A stretch of 64,000 bases of DNA, taken from positions 1 through 64,000 of the forward strand of contig NZ_JAYRCK010000021.1 of NCBI RefSeq assembly GCF_036409475.1, written 5' to 3'. A program made the position numbers and the translations under genes. Shown here piece by piece: positions 8,001 through 16,708 of this stretch (positions within the stretch are counted from its first letter, which is position 1; each line of letters begins with the position of its first letter). This DNA is from Scandinavium sp036409475 (lineage in GTDB: Bacteria > Pseudomonadota > Gammaproteobacteria > Enterobacterales > Enterobacteriaceae). The notes beneath the pieces were generated by a model, which had not been told where the DNA came from, did not search any database, and saw nothing but the letters and a program-made list of their open reading frames with translations.

Positions 8001-9061
8001 AGTTGCCCGTAGAATTGCGCATCCAGCGCCTGTTCTTTGCGTGATGCGGAAGCATCGCCACCCAGCGCGGCTGCACGGTTCAGATATTGCGCCGACGCCT
8101 GATAATCGCCATTACGCTGAGCGATATAGCCCATTCCCGCCAGCGCATCGGCATCTTCCGGGTTGGTCTGTAGAACCTGCTCGAACTGCTGTTTCGCGCC
8201 CGCGGTGTTACCGCTGTTGAGATCGGTATACCCCTGGCCTTTTGCCAGCCCGCCCACGTGTTCACGGTAATACGCCTGTACCGCCGAATCCTGCGGGTGG
8301 CGCTGCATCCAGGTGTTGTAATACTGATCGTCGCCCGATTGCGGCCCCAGCCACAACAGCGCCTGACGTAACCCGGCATCCGCTTCTTTGTTGCCGCTCG
8401 CCATCGGCTCCAGCATCTCGATACCTTCGCGGCGTGAGTCTTCACGCCAGGTCAGCACTTTGCCGAGCGCCACACGGCTGGCGTTATCCTGCGGATGCTG
8501 CGCCACGTAGCCACGTAGCTCGCTTAATGCCTGAGGATAGAGCGACTTGTCGCTCGCCATGGTCATGTAGTATTCCGCCGCCAGCGCCTGAGGCGGCTGG
8601 TCGCCGTTAAACATGCTGCGCCAGGTGGTCAGCGCCGCGGGAATATTGCCGCTACGCGCCTGCTGACGGGCAAGATTCAGCTGGCCTTGCGGCACTTTCG
8701 CCATTTTGCGGGCGTTATCCAGTTCCTGTAAGCCGTTGTCATTCGGCGAGGCTTTCGCCAGACGTTCACGCCACTGCGCGGACGCCTGCATGTTGCCGCT
8801 CTGCTGGTTCCACAACGCCATCAGGTACAGTGCCTGAGTGTTGTTGGGGTCGACCATTAGCACTTTCTTCAGCGAGTCCATCGCCAGGTCGTCATGGGAT
8901 TTTTCATGCCAGTACTGCGCCTGATCGAACAGCGCTTTCATCGCCGCATCGTTGCCCGCCGCCAGGGCGCTGTCCATCGCCCCGAACGCCAATGCGCCGG
9001 AAAGGCACAGCGTGGAAAGCCTGCGCAACTTAGGTGTTTTCATTGGGGTGGCTCTTTTCAT
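5006..9061 (-). CDS. bcsC: Cellulose export outer-membrane protein BcsC (TPR plus beta-barrel)
   Basis: A 1351-residue protein with an N-terminal signal peptide ending near SALA at 35. About 800 residues of tetratricopeptide repeats follow (for example the NPEDADALAGMGYIAQRNGDYQASAQYL pattern, cut here into parts), then a Pro/Thr-rich linker and a C-terminal beta-barrel of about 400 residues ending in LYFRYMLGDY with aromatic strand ends. The TPR part forms a periplasmic scaffold that contacts the inner-membrane synthase, and the barrel is the cellulose pore. The ATG at 9061 overlaps the bcsB stop (ATGA); an ATG six codons in is an alternative. The sequence is well diverged from E. coli BcsC, in keeping with a type I operon. 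Confidence 0.95.
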   Translation of the reverse strand: MKRATPMKTPKLRRLSTLCLSGALAFGAMDSALAAGNDAAMKALFDQAQYWHEKSHDDLAMDSLKKVLMVDPNNTQALYLMALWNQQSGNMQASAQWRERLAKASPNDNGLQELDNARKMAKVPQGQLNLARQQARSGNIPAALTTWRSMFNGDQPPQALAAEYYMTMASDKSLYPQALSELRGYVAQHPQDNASRVALGKVLTWREDSRREGIEMLEPMASGNKEADAGLRQALLWLGPQSGDDQYYNTWMQRHPQDSAVQAYYREHVGGLAKGQGYTDLNSGNTAGAKQQFEQVLQTNPEDADALAGMGYIAQRNGDYQASAQYLNRAAALGGDASASRKEQALDAQFYGQLAQAQAAYKQGNVSQALALSAPLAEQSGTRGTAAKLFRADVLRHNKDYPQAEQTLRSLLNDQPQNASARENLYYVLRDQNKTEEAQAMLRTLPASLQAKLSPKVVTGVPGDGIRRQAQQLAINGNTQQAITTLQQGVARYPDDPWMRLDLARLLHKSGNSGEAASVMAAAYRPGASNNSLYAAALFASEQGAWQQSQSLLSRIPGSAQTSQMRDLRQRVNYNLQMATAQSYLAQGNTVAAANTLKALAATPPKDPADVGKLARMLADSGDMNTAVSLVRNNISQGVQGNVGDYADQVTVLNQAGLTREAQTLLSNPTLQASSTPTQLASIRNGYVINDADRLREQGNYAGAYDKLIGALQNDPQNTDLMFAMARLYQTGKMNKEAGVVYDYLMTRDTPTQDARAGAIDVALAQGNDDRAADLAKGLRNDNSPDRLLLLARVEEAQGHHQQAMTYLRSARGKLVGLESSNNAQTPTVGGLLMADNPFIGTSKTQVPPRTASAYGTTLPWQVGQVAADPGTAYPGTQRTDLPVDTAQTRTLRQVDTMMQQLEEKTGTWLQAGMQVRSRDGESGTSKLTEMKAPLTWSSSPFGDARFDFTVTPITLSAGAATGDAWRRYGSNPLSNAVSNITTTATNEQKAIANMTAAERATYFAANPGAAALAGLGTLDPADFNATTASGMENLAKLGAYDGGNVASYLAASNQKPNVNQPGDVSTDSQKANGVELGMALSGDDYKIDIGSTPLGQDLNTLVGGVKWSPKLTNYLSLIFTGERRSLTDSLLSYVGLKDQYSGKTWGQVTKNGGDVQLSYDDGDAGFYVGAGGYSYLGDNVESNTSFNANAGVYLRPYHDEYQTLQTGLSMSYMDFSKNLSQFTFGQGGYFSPQNYVSVSLPVDLTQKYNNWTLKVGGALGYQSYSQDESPYFPTQSGWQQSLENAVANGFAKEAYYKGTTENGMGYTVRAGADYKVNHQMTIGGQVGYDTFGSYNESTAALYFRYMLGDY

Positions 9062-11550
9062 TTATCTTCCCCCGGATTCAGGCGCTTACGAGCATGACGG
9101 CGGAACATGGCGGTGAGCGCCACGCCCATTATCGTGGTGGCAATCAGCCCCAGAATCGCCAGCAGTCCGGAGTGCTGGTTGGCATACCAGATAGCCATCA
9201 TGTACCACGGCATTTGCCCGCTTGGGAATTGAGTGCTGACGCGGAAACTGCGCACCCCGTTTTCATTGGTGATGATAGAGGTGTCACCGCGGATCCCGGC
9301 GTTGATGCGCGGTGAATTCAGGTCGTCGTACAAGTGCGACAGCTGATCGTCGTTGCTGCCGATGGCGGTCACCACCAGACGATCACTGTTCCACGGCGAG
9401 CGATAGCTGATAAAGCCACGCCACGAACTGTTGGAGGAGAAGTAACGGTCTGCGTCAACCCCATCTGCTGTCCAGTCGCCAACCATCCAGCGCTGCAGTT
9501 TTTGCCACGTGGTGGCACCGCGCACGCCAAGGGTGTTGTCGGTGACGGTATAAGGCGAGTTCTCTAGCAAGCTCTGGTTGAAGGCTTTCTGATCGAGACC
9601 GCTGACCGCCAGCACATCACGGTTACGCAGATACTCCAGATTCGCCCCGCCTGCCGGAATGCCCATCACTACTTTGTTGTTACCGAGTGCCGTTCCGGTG
9701 GCATTACCGGAACGCGCAGTCATGTTCAGCAACGTGGTAATCTGCATTTCAGACGGTTTTTCCGGCAGCAGTAACACGGTCTGCGAGTAATCCGCGAGGC
9801 GCGTGAACGGGAACGAAGCCCCGACGAAATACGACAGGTTCGGCAGCAGCGCGAAGTGGCGGGTGTGGCTCAAATCAATCCACGAGTCGTCAGTTATCCG
9901 GCTCTTGATGTTGTTGTTGAGCAACACGCTGCACGGGGCGCTGTCTTTCGGCACCACGTTGAAATAGAGCGACATCTGGTTGTCACCGTAAATCAGGTAC
10001 GGCTCCAGCGGAATGGTGAACTGTTCCTGGCGGGCATCGCCGCCGAGCTTGTGCCACAGCGACTCCAGCAGCCCTTGTTTGTTCATCGGCAGGTTGCGCA
10101 GGAAGGTGTTGTTGAGCGTCACGCTCAGCAAGGATTTCTGCTCATCAATCCAGCTTTCAGACGGGAAACGGTAGCCAATCTGCAGCGGTATCGTTTCGCC
10201 ATCCCACAAGTACAAATCTGGCGCTGCACGGAACGCCACGCGCAGCGGCTCATGCCATACCCCGCTAACGGTCGTGCTCTGATCTTTGCGGATCAGATCG
10301 CTGATTTTCACCCGACGATCGGTTGCGATCCAACGCGGCGCATCGTAAGGACGGCTCACGGGGATCGCCTGCGGATCGATATCGCTGCTGGCTGTTTGCA
10401 GGGCAAAATTGCCCTTCGTCAGCCGCCAGGCCGCCGCACGCAGCGCGGTTTCATCGTTGCCGACAATCAGCAGCAGTTTATAAACCGGGTTCGCCGGGTT
10501 CGGAATGATTTTCAGCAGCGGCTTGCTGGTTTGCGGCAACGTCAGCCCACCCACCTGCTCGCCAGGATGCCCAATCACAATGCCGTGTTTATCCGGCAGA
10601 CGGTCATGCAGCGCATCGAAGGAGATCCCACGGTAATCCGCCTGAATCCCCAGCCAGGAAGAAACAATCGCCGCTGCGCCCACTTCATCAGGCGTCACGC
10701 GTGCCGGGAAGCTTACGGAAACGCTGGCTGGCGTCATCTGCATGCTGTCGAAGAACGGGCGTGGGAAGTGGCTCAAATCCGAGCCGATATCCAGTTGCTG
10801 GCCTTCCCAGTTAAAGCGTGAAGTCGGCATGATCACCACACGGTATTTATCCGTCAGGTCACGCAGACACTGCTGAGCATCGCCGTCGTTAATTTTGAAA
10901 CTCAGGTTGTTGCTCGACACCATCAACGCCGCCGGAACGTCGAGCTGATAGTGGGAAATGTCATTCTCCGCCGCACCCAATGGCACAGTGCCTAACGGCT
11001 GGCCATTGAGCATTAATTGCAGCGTGGCGTTACGGGTCGCCATTTCTGGCGAAACTTTCACATCGAGATTCAGTTGTGCGGTGGTGACCACCTGGTCACC
11101 CGGCAGCGTAAAATCAGCGCCGCCCTGGAGCTGCCCGCCGCTAAGGATCACCCCTTCCGGCATCCCCATCTGCGACAGGTTCAGGCTGCTGACCATTGAG
11201 GGAACCAGGCCACCGAGCGTTGGCGTGGTGTCATCCTGAACGGGTGGCATAGACGGAGGCGGAACGACCGCATCAGGCGCGCTGCTTGCCTCCGGTGCCG
11301 GAGTGGTTTCAGGCGCGGTTGTCGTGGTATCTGGTGCTGGCGTTGAATCTGGTGCAGCATCACCTTCAGCCGCCGCCGCATCAGGCTCAGTCGCACGGGT
11401 TGCAGGCGCACTCTGGCTGTCAGGTGCAGCATCCCCGCTTTCGGCAATCGGAGACGGGAAGCTCATCGGCGCGGATGGCGTGTCGTCGCTGTGGACAGAA
11501 GGCGCCAGCAGCGTGCCCATCAGCAACGCCAGCGTCGTCATTCGTTTCAT
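9058..11550 (-). CDS. bcsB: Cellulose synthase periplasmic subunit BcsB
   Basis: An 830-residue protein. A signal peptide (MKRMTTLALLMGTLLAPSVHS) is followed by a Pro/Ala/Thr-rich low-complexity linker at about residues 25-105, then the carbohydrate-binding and flavodoxin-like domains of BcsB. It ends in a transmembrane helix (ILGLIATTIMGVALTAMF) with a basic tail that docks on BcsA. It guides the nascent glucan across the periplasm and is needed for catalysis. Start and stop overlap both neighbours by ATGA junctions, so A, B and C are co-translated. The long acidic Pro/Ala linker is more extended than in E. coli BcsB (779 residues). Confidence 0.95.
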   Translation of the reverse strand: MKRMTTLALLMGTLLAPSVHSDDTPSAPMSFPSPIAESGDAAPDSQSAPATRATEPDAAAAEGDAAPDSTPAPDTTTTAPETTPAPEASSAPDAVVPPPSMPPVQDDTTPTLGGLVPSMVSSLNLSQMGMPEGVILSGGQLQGGADFTLPGDQVVTTAQLNLDVKVSPEMATRNATLQLMLNGQPLGTVPLGAAENDISHYQLDVPAALMVSSNNLSFKINDGDAQQCLRDLTDKYRVVIMPTSRFNWEGQQLDIGSDLSHFPRPFFDSMQMTPASVSVSFPARVTPDEVGAAAIVSSWLGIQADYRGISFDALHDRLPDKHGIVIGHPGEQVGGLTLPQTSKPLLKIIPNPANPVYKLLLIVGNDETALRAAAWRLTKGNFALQTASSDIDPQAIPVSRPYDAPRWIATDRRVKISDLIRKDQSTTVSGVWHEPLRVAFRAAPDLYLWDGETIPLQIGYRFPSESWIDEQKSLLSVTLNNTFLRNLPMNKQGLLESLWHKLGGDARQEQFTIPLEPYLIYGDNQMSLYFNVVPKDSAPCSVLLNNNIKSRITDDSWIDLSHTRHFALLPNLSYFVGASFPFTRLADYSQTVLLLPEKPSEMQITTLLNMTARSGNATGTALGNNKVVMGIPAGGANLEYLRNRDVLAVSGLDQKAFNQSLLENSPYTVTDNTLGVRGATTWQKLQRWMVGDWTADGVDADRYFSSNSSWRGFISYRSPWNSDRLVVTAIGSNDDQLSHLYDDLNSPRINAGIRGDTSIITNENGVRSFRVSTQFPSGQMPWYMMAIWYANQHSGLLAILGLIATTIMGVALTAMFRRHARKRLNPGEDK

Positions 11551-13652
11551 ACTCGGCCTTCCCCTTTTGCCATCGCCGCACGCGCGCGACGATTCTCCTT
11601 ACGCGATTTCCAGGACAGCCAGAACAGGTCAAAGACGCAGCGTAAAATGGTCACGAACGAGCGGAACGGGTTGTCCTGCGGACGCGGCGGGTTGATCCAG
11701 GCATCGGCACGAGACAACACCACACGTACCAGCTCACGGCGGCGCGAGAGCGGCATGTTTTCTTCAAACATCAGGCGAATATAGCGCTCGTCCGAGGCAA
11801 TCATTTTTGCCGGAATCGAAATCGCGCCGGAGCCGAGGATCAGTTCCACTTCTTCAATCTCATCCTTCAGATGACGCTCATCCTGTACCACCACGCGGCA
11901 GCCGCCCATCGACAGGTCAGCGGTGGTGCTGCGGGAGACAATGCCGCTGGCATAGTGGATCAACACCGGAATATCGACATCGATACGGATAGTTTTACGG
12001 GTTTGTTTGGTTTCACGCGCCACCGCGATGGCCGCCAGCAGGAAGATAAGGCTGTAAGCGCCCCAGCCCACGTTCAGGGCGATAACGCTCGGGTCTGAGC
12101 CGAAGTAGTCATGACCGATGGCCCTGACAATACCGGCAATCACCGCGGCCCCCAGCAAGAACGCCACCACCAGATGCGGGCGCACCACCGTGAAGTCGAA
12201 ATAACCCACATCCAGCAACTGGCCTTTGTCGGTCACGTTGAACTTGCCGCGTTTCGGGAAAATCATGGTGATAAGCGTCGGCAACACCAGGTGGAAGGCC
12301 AGCACGATGTCGTAGATTTCGCCCCAGAAGCTGTAACGATAACGGCCGTTCATTCGCGATCCGACGTAGATTGCCAGGAACAGATGTGGCAAGGCGTAAG
12401 CGACAATCAGGCTCGCGGAAGAGTGAATGATGTTGAGGTTAAACAGCAGATACGCCAGCGGCGCGGTAACGAACACCACACGCGGCAGAGCAAACTGGTA
12501 GTACATCATGGCGCTGAGATAACACAGGCGCTGCTGGAAAGTGAGCCCACGCCCAAACAGCGGGTTATCCATACGGAAAATCTGGGTCATGCCGCGCGCC
12601 CAGCGGGTTCGCTGGATAACGTGCAGAACCAGACGCTCTGTCGCAAGCCCTGCGGCCAGCGGGATATCGATAAATGCAGATTTCCAGCCAAGACGCTGCA
12701 TCTTCAGTGCGGTGTGCGCATCTTCGGTGACGGTTTCTACCGCAAAACCGCCAATCTCTTCCAGCGCGCTGCGGCGGATCACCGCACAGGAACCGCAGAA
12801 GAACGTCGCGTTCCAGTTGTCGTTGCCCTGTTGAATGGGCCCGTAGAACAGCATCCCTTCGTTAGGAATATTGCGGCCTACGGAAAGGTTACGTTCAAAC
12901 GGATCTGGCGAGTAGAAGTAGTGTGGCGTTTGCACCAGCGCCAGTTTCGGGTCTTTTAAGAAGCCGCCAACCGTCGCCTGCAGGAAAACTCGCGTTGCTA
13001 CGTGGTCGCAGTCGAAAACACAAATCAGCTCGCCTTTGGTGAGCTTCATCGCGTGGTTCAGGTTGCCCGCTTTGGCGTGTTTGTTATCCGGACGGGTGAT
13101 ATAGCCCACCCCCACATCGGCGGCAAACACCGCAAATTCACTACGCTTGCCGTCATCCAGCAGGTAGATTTTGATTTTGTCTTTCGGGTAGTCGATACAC
13201 TGCGCCGCCAGCACGGTATCGCGTACCACTTCCAGCGGTTCGTTATAGCTTGGAATATAGACATCCACCGTTGGCCACAGCGACATATCATCCGGCAGCG
13301 GCGTAATATCGCGCTTTAAAGGCCAGACGGTCTGCAAATAGTTCAGCAGCAGCATTATCCAGATATAGACTTCCGCCAGAAATAACCCTGTTCCGAGGAT
13401 GGCTTCTATTTCTGAATTAAAATGCAGCGTTTGCGTCAGGCGAAAATACATATATCGGGTCGACATCAGCAGCGACGTCACCACCATGATAACGGAGATA
13501 CTGCGCCGTTTACTGAATCCCATCAGGAAAAGAATGCCAATGCTCAGCAAGCCGAAAATAGACTGTTTCTGGCTGTCCATGGGCGTAGCAATCACAAGTA
13601 TGGCAATCGGTGCCAGTGCCAACACCAGCAACCAAAAGAGAAACTTTTTCAT
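11547..13652 (-). CDS. bcsA: Cellulose synthase catalytic subunit BcsA (GT2 plus PilZ)
   Basis: A 701-residue inner-membrane glycosyltransferase that polymerises UDP-glucose into beta-1,4-glucan. The GT2 motifs are all present: DDG at 166-168, DCD at 214-216, TED at 309-311 and QRTRW at 347-351. The gating loop FNVTDKG lies at 471-477. The C-terminal PilZ domain has RKTIR at 552-556 and DLSMGG at 579-584, the c-di-GMP-binding residues, so allosteric control by c-di-GMP is expected. Hydrophobic helices flank the GT domain on both sides. It is shorter than E. coli BcsA (872) because the E. coli N-terminal extension is missing. Confidence 0.97.
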   Translation of the reverse strand: MKKFLFWLLVLALAPIAILVIATPMDSQKQSIFGLLSIGILFLMGFSKRRSISVIMVVTSLLMSTRYMYFRLTQTLHFNSEIEAILGTGLFLAEVYIWIMLLLNYLQTVWPLKRDITPLPDDMSLWPTVDVYIPSYNEPLEVVRDTVLAAQCIDYPKDKIKIYLLDDGKRSEFAVFAADVGVGYITRPDNKHAKAGNLNHAMKLTKGELICVFDCDHVATRVFLQATVGGFLKDPKLALVQTPHYFYSPDPFERNLSVGRNIPNEGMLFYGPIQQGNDNWNATFFCGSCAVIRRSALEEIGGFAVETVTEDAHTALKMQRLGWKSAFIDIPLAAGLATERLVLHVIQRTRWARGMTQIFRMDNPLFGRGLTFQQRLCYLSAMMYYQFALPRVVFVTAPLAYLLFNLNIIHSSASLIVAYALPHLFLAIYVGSRMNGRYRYSFWGEIYDIVLAFHLVLPTLITMIFPKRGKFNVTDKGQLLDVGYFDFTVVRPHLVVAFLLGAAVIAGIVRAIGHDYFGSDPSVIALNVGWGAYSLIFLLAAIAVARETKQTRKTIRIDVDIPVLIHYASGIVSRSTTADLSMGGCRVVVQDERHLKDEIEEVELILGSGAISIPAKMIASDERYIRLMFEENMPLSRRRELVRVVLSRADAWINPPRPQDNPFRSFVTILRCVFDLFWLSWKSRKENRRARAAMAKGEGRV

Positions 13653-13669
13653 AGGCGACCCTGAATGTA

Positions 13670-14476
13670 TTAAAGCCCGGCTGACATGCGTGGCATGTTA
13701 TGAACCGTGCCATCCCCAACGTTGATGCCCAGCTTGGCGGCAACTTTTTTAGCAATGATTTCAATATCAAACGCAGCGGCAGACGCCGGGCTGAATTCAA
13801 ATATCGATTTCTGTGAGGCGTTAGCTTCAATCACGCTTTCATCGCGATGAATGATGCCGATCAGTTGCTCACCCAGCCGCTCTTCCATAAAGGCGGTCAC
13901 ATCACGGCTGATTTGTCGGCGGCTATCGCTTTGGTTAACAACAAAAAAATGACCATGCTTGTGGTTTAGCGCTTCACCGGTTAGCCGGTTGTTTTCCACA
14001 TGCGGTAAGAGTGACATCGAGGCCGTGTCGGCCAGCAGCGTCACCAGATGAATATCCGCCAGCGGCGTCATGGCTTTCAGCGCCGCGGACGGGCCAGGAG
14101 GGAAATCGGCCACGATAATCAGCCCAGGGTAGTTGAGCAACGTGCCCAGGCCGCGAGCCAGAAAATGTTCATCGTTGGTCAATTTGTCTTCGAATTCAAC
14201 GCGCTGCTGTTCGGTCACTTCACCATAGGGCAGCACAAACATGTTGCTGCCCGCGCCCAACACATGCTGGTTCCAGTCAAAGGACTCAGACGATTTGCCC
14301 ACATAGCCGCGTTCATCGGAAAGCGGCACACCAAAATGCAGACGCAGCGCATTCTGCACGTCGAAATCAATCGCCAGCACTTTACTGCCTGCACGCGCTA
14401 ACGCATAAGTCAGGTTAGCCGCGAGAGTTGTTTTACCTACACCTCCCTTCGGGGAGCAGACGCAAATTAACGGCAT
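13670..14476 (-). CDS. bcsQ: Cellulose biosynthesis ParA/MinD-like ATPase BcsQ
   Basis: A 268-residue protein with the deviant Walker A KGGVGKTT at 10-17 and the MinD-type IDFDVQNAL switch region. In E. coli BcsQ is needed for cellulose synthesis and places the complex at a cell pole. The start overlaps the bcsO stop by 10 bases, and the stop lies 17 bp before the bcsA start, so the gene belongs to the same operon. Unlike the K-12 allele, which carries an early stop, this copy is intact. Confidence 0.93.
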   Translation of the reverse strand: MPLICVCSPKGGVGKTTLAANLTYALARAGSKVLAIDFDVQNALRLHFGVPLSDERGYVGKSSESFDWNQHVLGAGSNMFVLPYGEVTEQQRVEFEDKLTNDEHFLARGLGTLLNYPGLIIVADFPPGPSAALKAMTPLADIHLVTLLADTASMSLLPHVENNRLTGEALNHKHGHFFVVNQSDSRRQISRDVTAFMEERLGEQLIGIIHRDESVIEANASQKSIFEFSPASAAAFDIEIIAKKVAAKLGINVGDGTVHNMPRMSAGL

Positions 14477-15042
14477 GAAGCAATCCTTTCCAGCAATGAT
14501 TTTAAGGGCTGATCTTTCTCTTCTTTTTCAGCTTTACCCGGAATGTCGGCGGTTTTAGGCGCGAAGAGCCGAGAGTAGTTCACCGCGTCACTCGAAGCGG
14601 CGGGTGCAGACGGTCTTGAGACAGGCGCGGGCTGTGGCACAGATGGCGCAGCAATGGCTGGTGCCGGTTGCGGTTGAATAACGGCCTGCGGTGCGCTTTC
14701 CGGGACGACCTCAGGTTCAGCCTGAGGCGTCATTTGCGCCGTGACGCTTTGCATAATCGAAGCTGAACGTGTCTCGTGCGGCGCATCGGCGTGTGAAACG
14801 GTGCGCGCTGACGGAACGCCATGTGGAACAAAGGCATCGGCAGAAACCGGCTGCGGGACGATTTGCGAGACAGAACCGCCCATCGCCAGCGTGGCTTCTT
14901 TTTCAGTGGACGGTGACAGCTGATCAAGGATCGCCCAATCACCGCGCTCGCTGGCAGCGGTTTGCGCAGAAAGATCCTTGAAGTCGAAGGTTTGCGTACG
15001 CGTTTTGTCCTTAAAGCGCTGCAAATCATCATAATGGTTCAT
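14467..15042 (-). CDS. bcsO: Proline-rich cellulose accessory protein BcsO
   Basis: A 191-residue protein, first gene of the operon. The ATG at 15042 is preferred over an in-frame GTG at 15060 because a G-rich stretch (GGGG) sits at ribosome-binding distance. The N-terminal 30 residues are polar; the middle is Pro/Ala/Val-rich and disordered (residues about 60-150). The C-terminus has a short charged helix. These traits and the position upstream of bcsQ match BcsO of type I bcs operons, whose molecular function is poorly known. The stop lies inside bcsQ, suggesting coupling. Confidence 0.8.
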   Translation of the reverse strand: MNHYDDLQRFKDKTRTQTFDFKDLSAQTAASERGDWAILDQLSPSTEKEATLAMGGSVSQIVPQPVSADAFVPHGVPSARTVSHADAPHETRSASIMQSVTAQMTPQAEPEVVPESAPQAVIQPQPAPAIAAPSVPQPAPVSRPSAPAASSDAVNYSRLFAPKTADIPGKAEKEEKDQPLKSLLERIASCR

Positions 15043-15478
15043 AGTAACCCCATGATTCACAAATATATTACGACAGTAACTTGCTGTTTTATGCGGAGTC
15101 CATCCAATGACAGCATAGTGTATTTTGTTAAAATGCGAACGCTAAGCCCGTTGAGGAATTAATTGCCGTGCGTAACTATTAAGCACGGATTTACTGTTAA
15201 TTAAGGGCAGGTTTTATTTAGCGCAATATTCACCTGGAAAGTGAACCGCCGCCATCTTTTTTTCTGCTTTCAAATAGCACAGTGTTTTGTACTTTTTATT
15301 TACCTTATCAGCAATAGAACATACTGCTTAATCCTCAAACCGTAATAGAGTTTGATGAAAAACGGCAGATATCAGGACTAATACTTTAGCGTTATTTTTC
15401 TTTATGGAAACTTTTTTACATTAACTGAAATTTATTGTTACATTTAATTAATTAACGGAAAGCCCTCTTTTGCCGCCA
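15043..15478 (-). promoter_or_regulatory. AT-rich upstream region of the bcs operon
   Basis: About 435 bp with no credible gene, very AT-rich with several A/T runs, between bcsO and the dpp terminator. It should hold the bcs promoter and operators; I cannot assign a specific -10/-35 pair or regulator site with confidence. Confidence 0.45.
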
Positions 15479-15508
15479 ATAAAAAAGCCGGAGCTGAAGG
15501 CTCCGGCC
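15479..15508 (-). terminator. Rho-independent terminator of the dpp operon
   Basis: On the minus strand GCCGGAGC pairs with GCTCCGGC across a 5-nt loop, followed by six T and an AT-rich tail. It lies about 190 bp after the dppF stop and before the bcs promoter region. Confidence 0.75.
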
Positions 15509-15518
15509 AGATTGCTGA

Positions 15519-15586
15519 CAAAGAAGGAAAAAGCGTGGTTTTTCCTTCTTTGTGGTGAGCAGCCGAAAATCAATGAATTGATTTTC
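15519..15586. repeat. Two further perfect hairpins in the dppF-bcsO gap
   Basis: CAAAGAAGGAAAAA (15519-15532) pairs perfectly with TTTTTCCTTCTTTG (15539-15552) across 6 nt. AAAATCAA and TTGATTTT (about 15567-15586) form a second hairpin. The first could act as a terminator in either direction. Confidence 0.6.
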
Positions 15587-15653
15587 CTTATTTTTTGTTC
15601 TGCCACCCATGACAAAACGGTATTCGTTAGAGGTTTGTCATCAGTCTCACCGG

Positions 15654-15673
15654 AGCTAAAGGCTCCGGCTTTG
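15654..15673. repeat. Second CCGGAGC hairpin after dppF
   Basis: CCGGAGC and GCTCCGG separated by TAAAG, nearly the same hairpin as the terminator at 15479-15508, placed about 25 bp after the dppF stop. It lacks a strong T-tract and may be an incomplete first terminator. Confidence 0.5.
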
Positions 15674-15694
15674 TCGTAAATAACTTAAAGCAAA

Positions 15695-16708
15695 TTAAGC
15701 CAGCGGCTTCTCGCCGTTTTCATCCTGATCGACAGCAAAGCAGGCGACCAGTTGCCCACCGTACTCTTTCAACTGTGGCTGCAACTGCGTGCAAGGCCCG
15801 AAACGACGACGGCAACGCGCGTTGAACGCACAGCCTGGCGGCGGATTCAGCGGGCTTGGCAGCTCGCCGGTCAGCTTGATACGCTCACGGCGCTCATCTG
15901 GATTCAGACGCGGAGTAGCAGAGAGCAGCGCTTGCGTATACGGGTGACGGGGATTGTTGAAGATCTGATCCTTGGTGCCTTTCTCCACACAGCGACCGAG
16001 GTACATCACCATCACTTCATCAGCGATGTGCTCTACCACCGACAGGTCGTGTGAAATAAACACGTACGACAGGCCCATATCCTGCTGCAAATCCATCATC
16101 AGGTTCAGCACCTGCGCACGCACGGACACGTCCAGCGCGGAGACAGGTTCATCGGCAATCACCACGTCCGGGTCAAGCATCAGGCCACGGGCGATAGCGA
16201 TACGCTGGCGCTGACCACCAGAGAACATGTGCGGATAGCGGTCGTAATGTTCGGCTTTCAGGCCAACTTTCGCCATCATCGCCAGCACTTTTTCCTTACG
16301 CTCTGCTTTGCTCAACGTGGTGTTGATTTGCAGCGGCTCTTCCAGAATCTGGCTGACTTTTTTACGCGGGTTCAGAGAACCGTACGGGTTCTGGAACACG
16401 ATCTGAATCTTCTGACGACGCAGTTTTTCTGCGCTGACATCAGGCTTAAGCAGGTCTTGCCCTTGATAATAGAGCTCGCCGCCGGTCGGCACTTCAATCA
16501 TGGTCAGCAGGCGACCGAGCGTGGATTTTCCACAGCCGGATTCCCCTACTACCGCCAGCGTTTTGCCCCGTTCCAGCGTGAAGGAAACGCCGTCCAGTGC
16601 TTTCACCAGGCGCTCCGGGGCGAAAATCCCCTTCTTCACCGGGTAGTGTTTTTTCAGGTCGATAGCCTGCAACAGCGGCTGCTGCGAGGTGGCCTCGTGC
16701 GTACTCAT
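15695..16708 (-). CDS. dppF: Dipeptide ABC transporter ATP-binding protein DppF
   Basis: A 337-residue cytoplasmic ATPase with Walker A GESGCGKST, signature SGGQRQRIAIARGL, Walker B VVIADEP and the oligopeptide-transporter C-terminal Cys-rich motif (NPPPGCAFNARC). With DppD it energises the DppBC channel for dipeptide import; in E. coli the same permease also takes up haem and 5-aminolevulinate. It overlaps the dppD stop by 4 bases. The length is close to E. coli DppF (334). Confidence 0.97.
   Translation of the reverse strand: MSTHEATSQQPLLQAIDLKKHYPVKKGIFAPERLVKALDGVSFTLERGKTLAVVGESGCGKSTLGRLLTMIEVPTGGELYYQGQDLLKPDVSAEKLRRQKIQIVFQNPYGSLNPRKKVSQILEEPLQINTTLSKAERKEKVLAMMAKVGLKAEHYDRYPHMFSGGQRQRIAIARGLMLDPDVVIADEPVSALDVSVRAQVLNLMMDLQQDMGLSYVFISHDLSVVEHIADEVMVMYLGRCVEKGTKDQIFNNPRHPYTQALLSATPRLNPDERRERIKLTGELPSPLNPPPGCAFNARCRRRFGPCTQLQPQLKEYGGQLVACFAVDQDENGEKPLA

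Noticed and set aside
11303..11695. Low-complexity frame opposite the start of bcsB
   Set aside because: Produced by the repetitive Pro/Ala codons of the BcsB linker read on the other strand.
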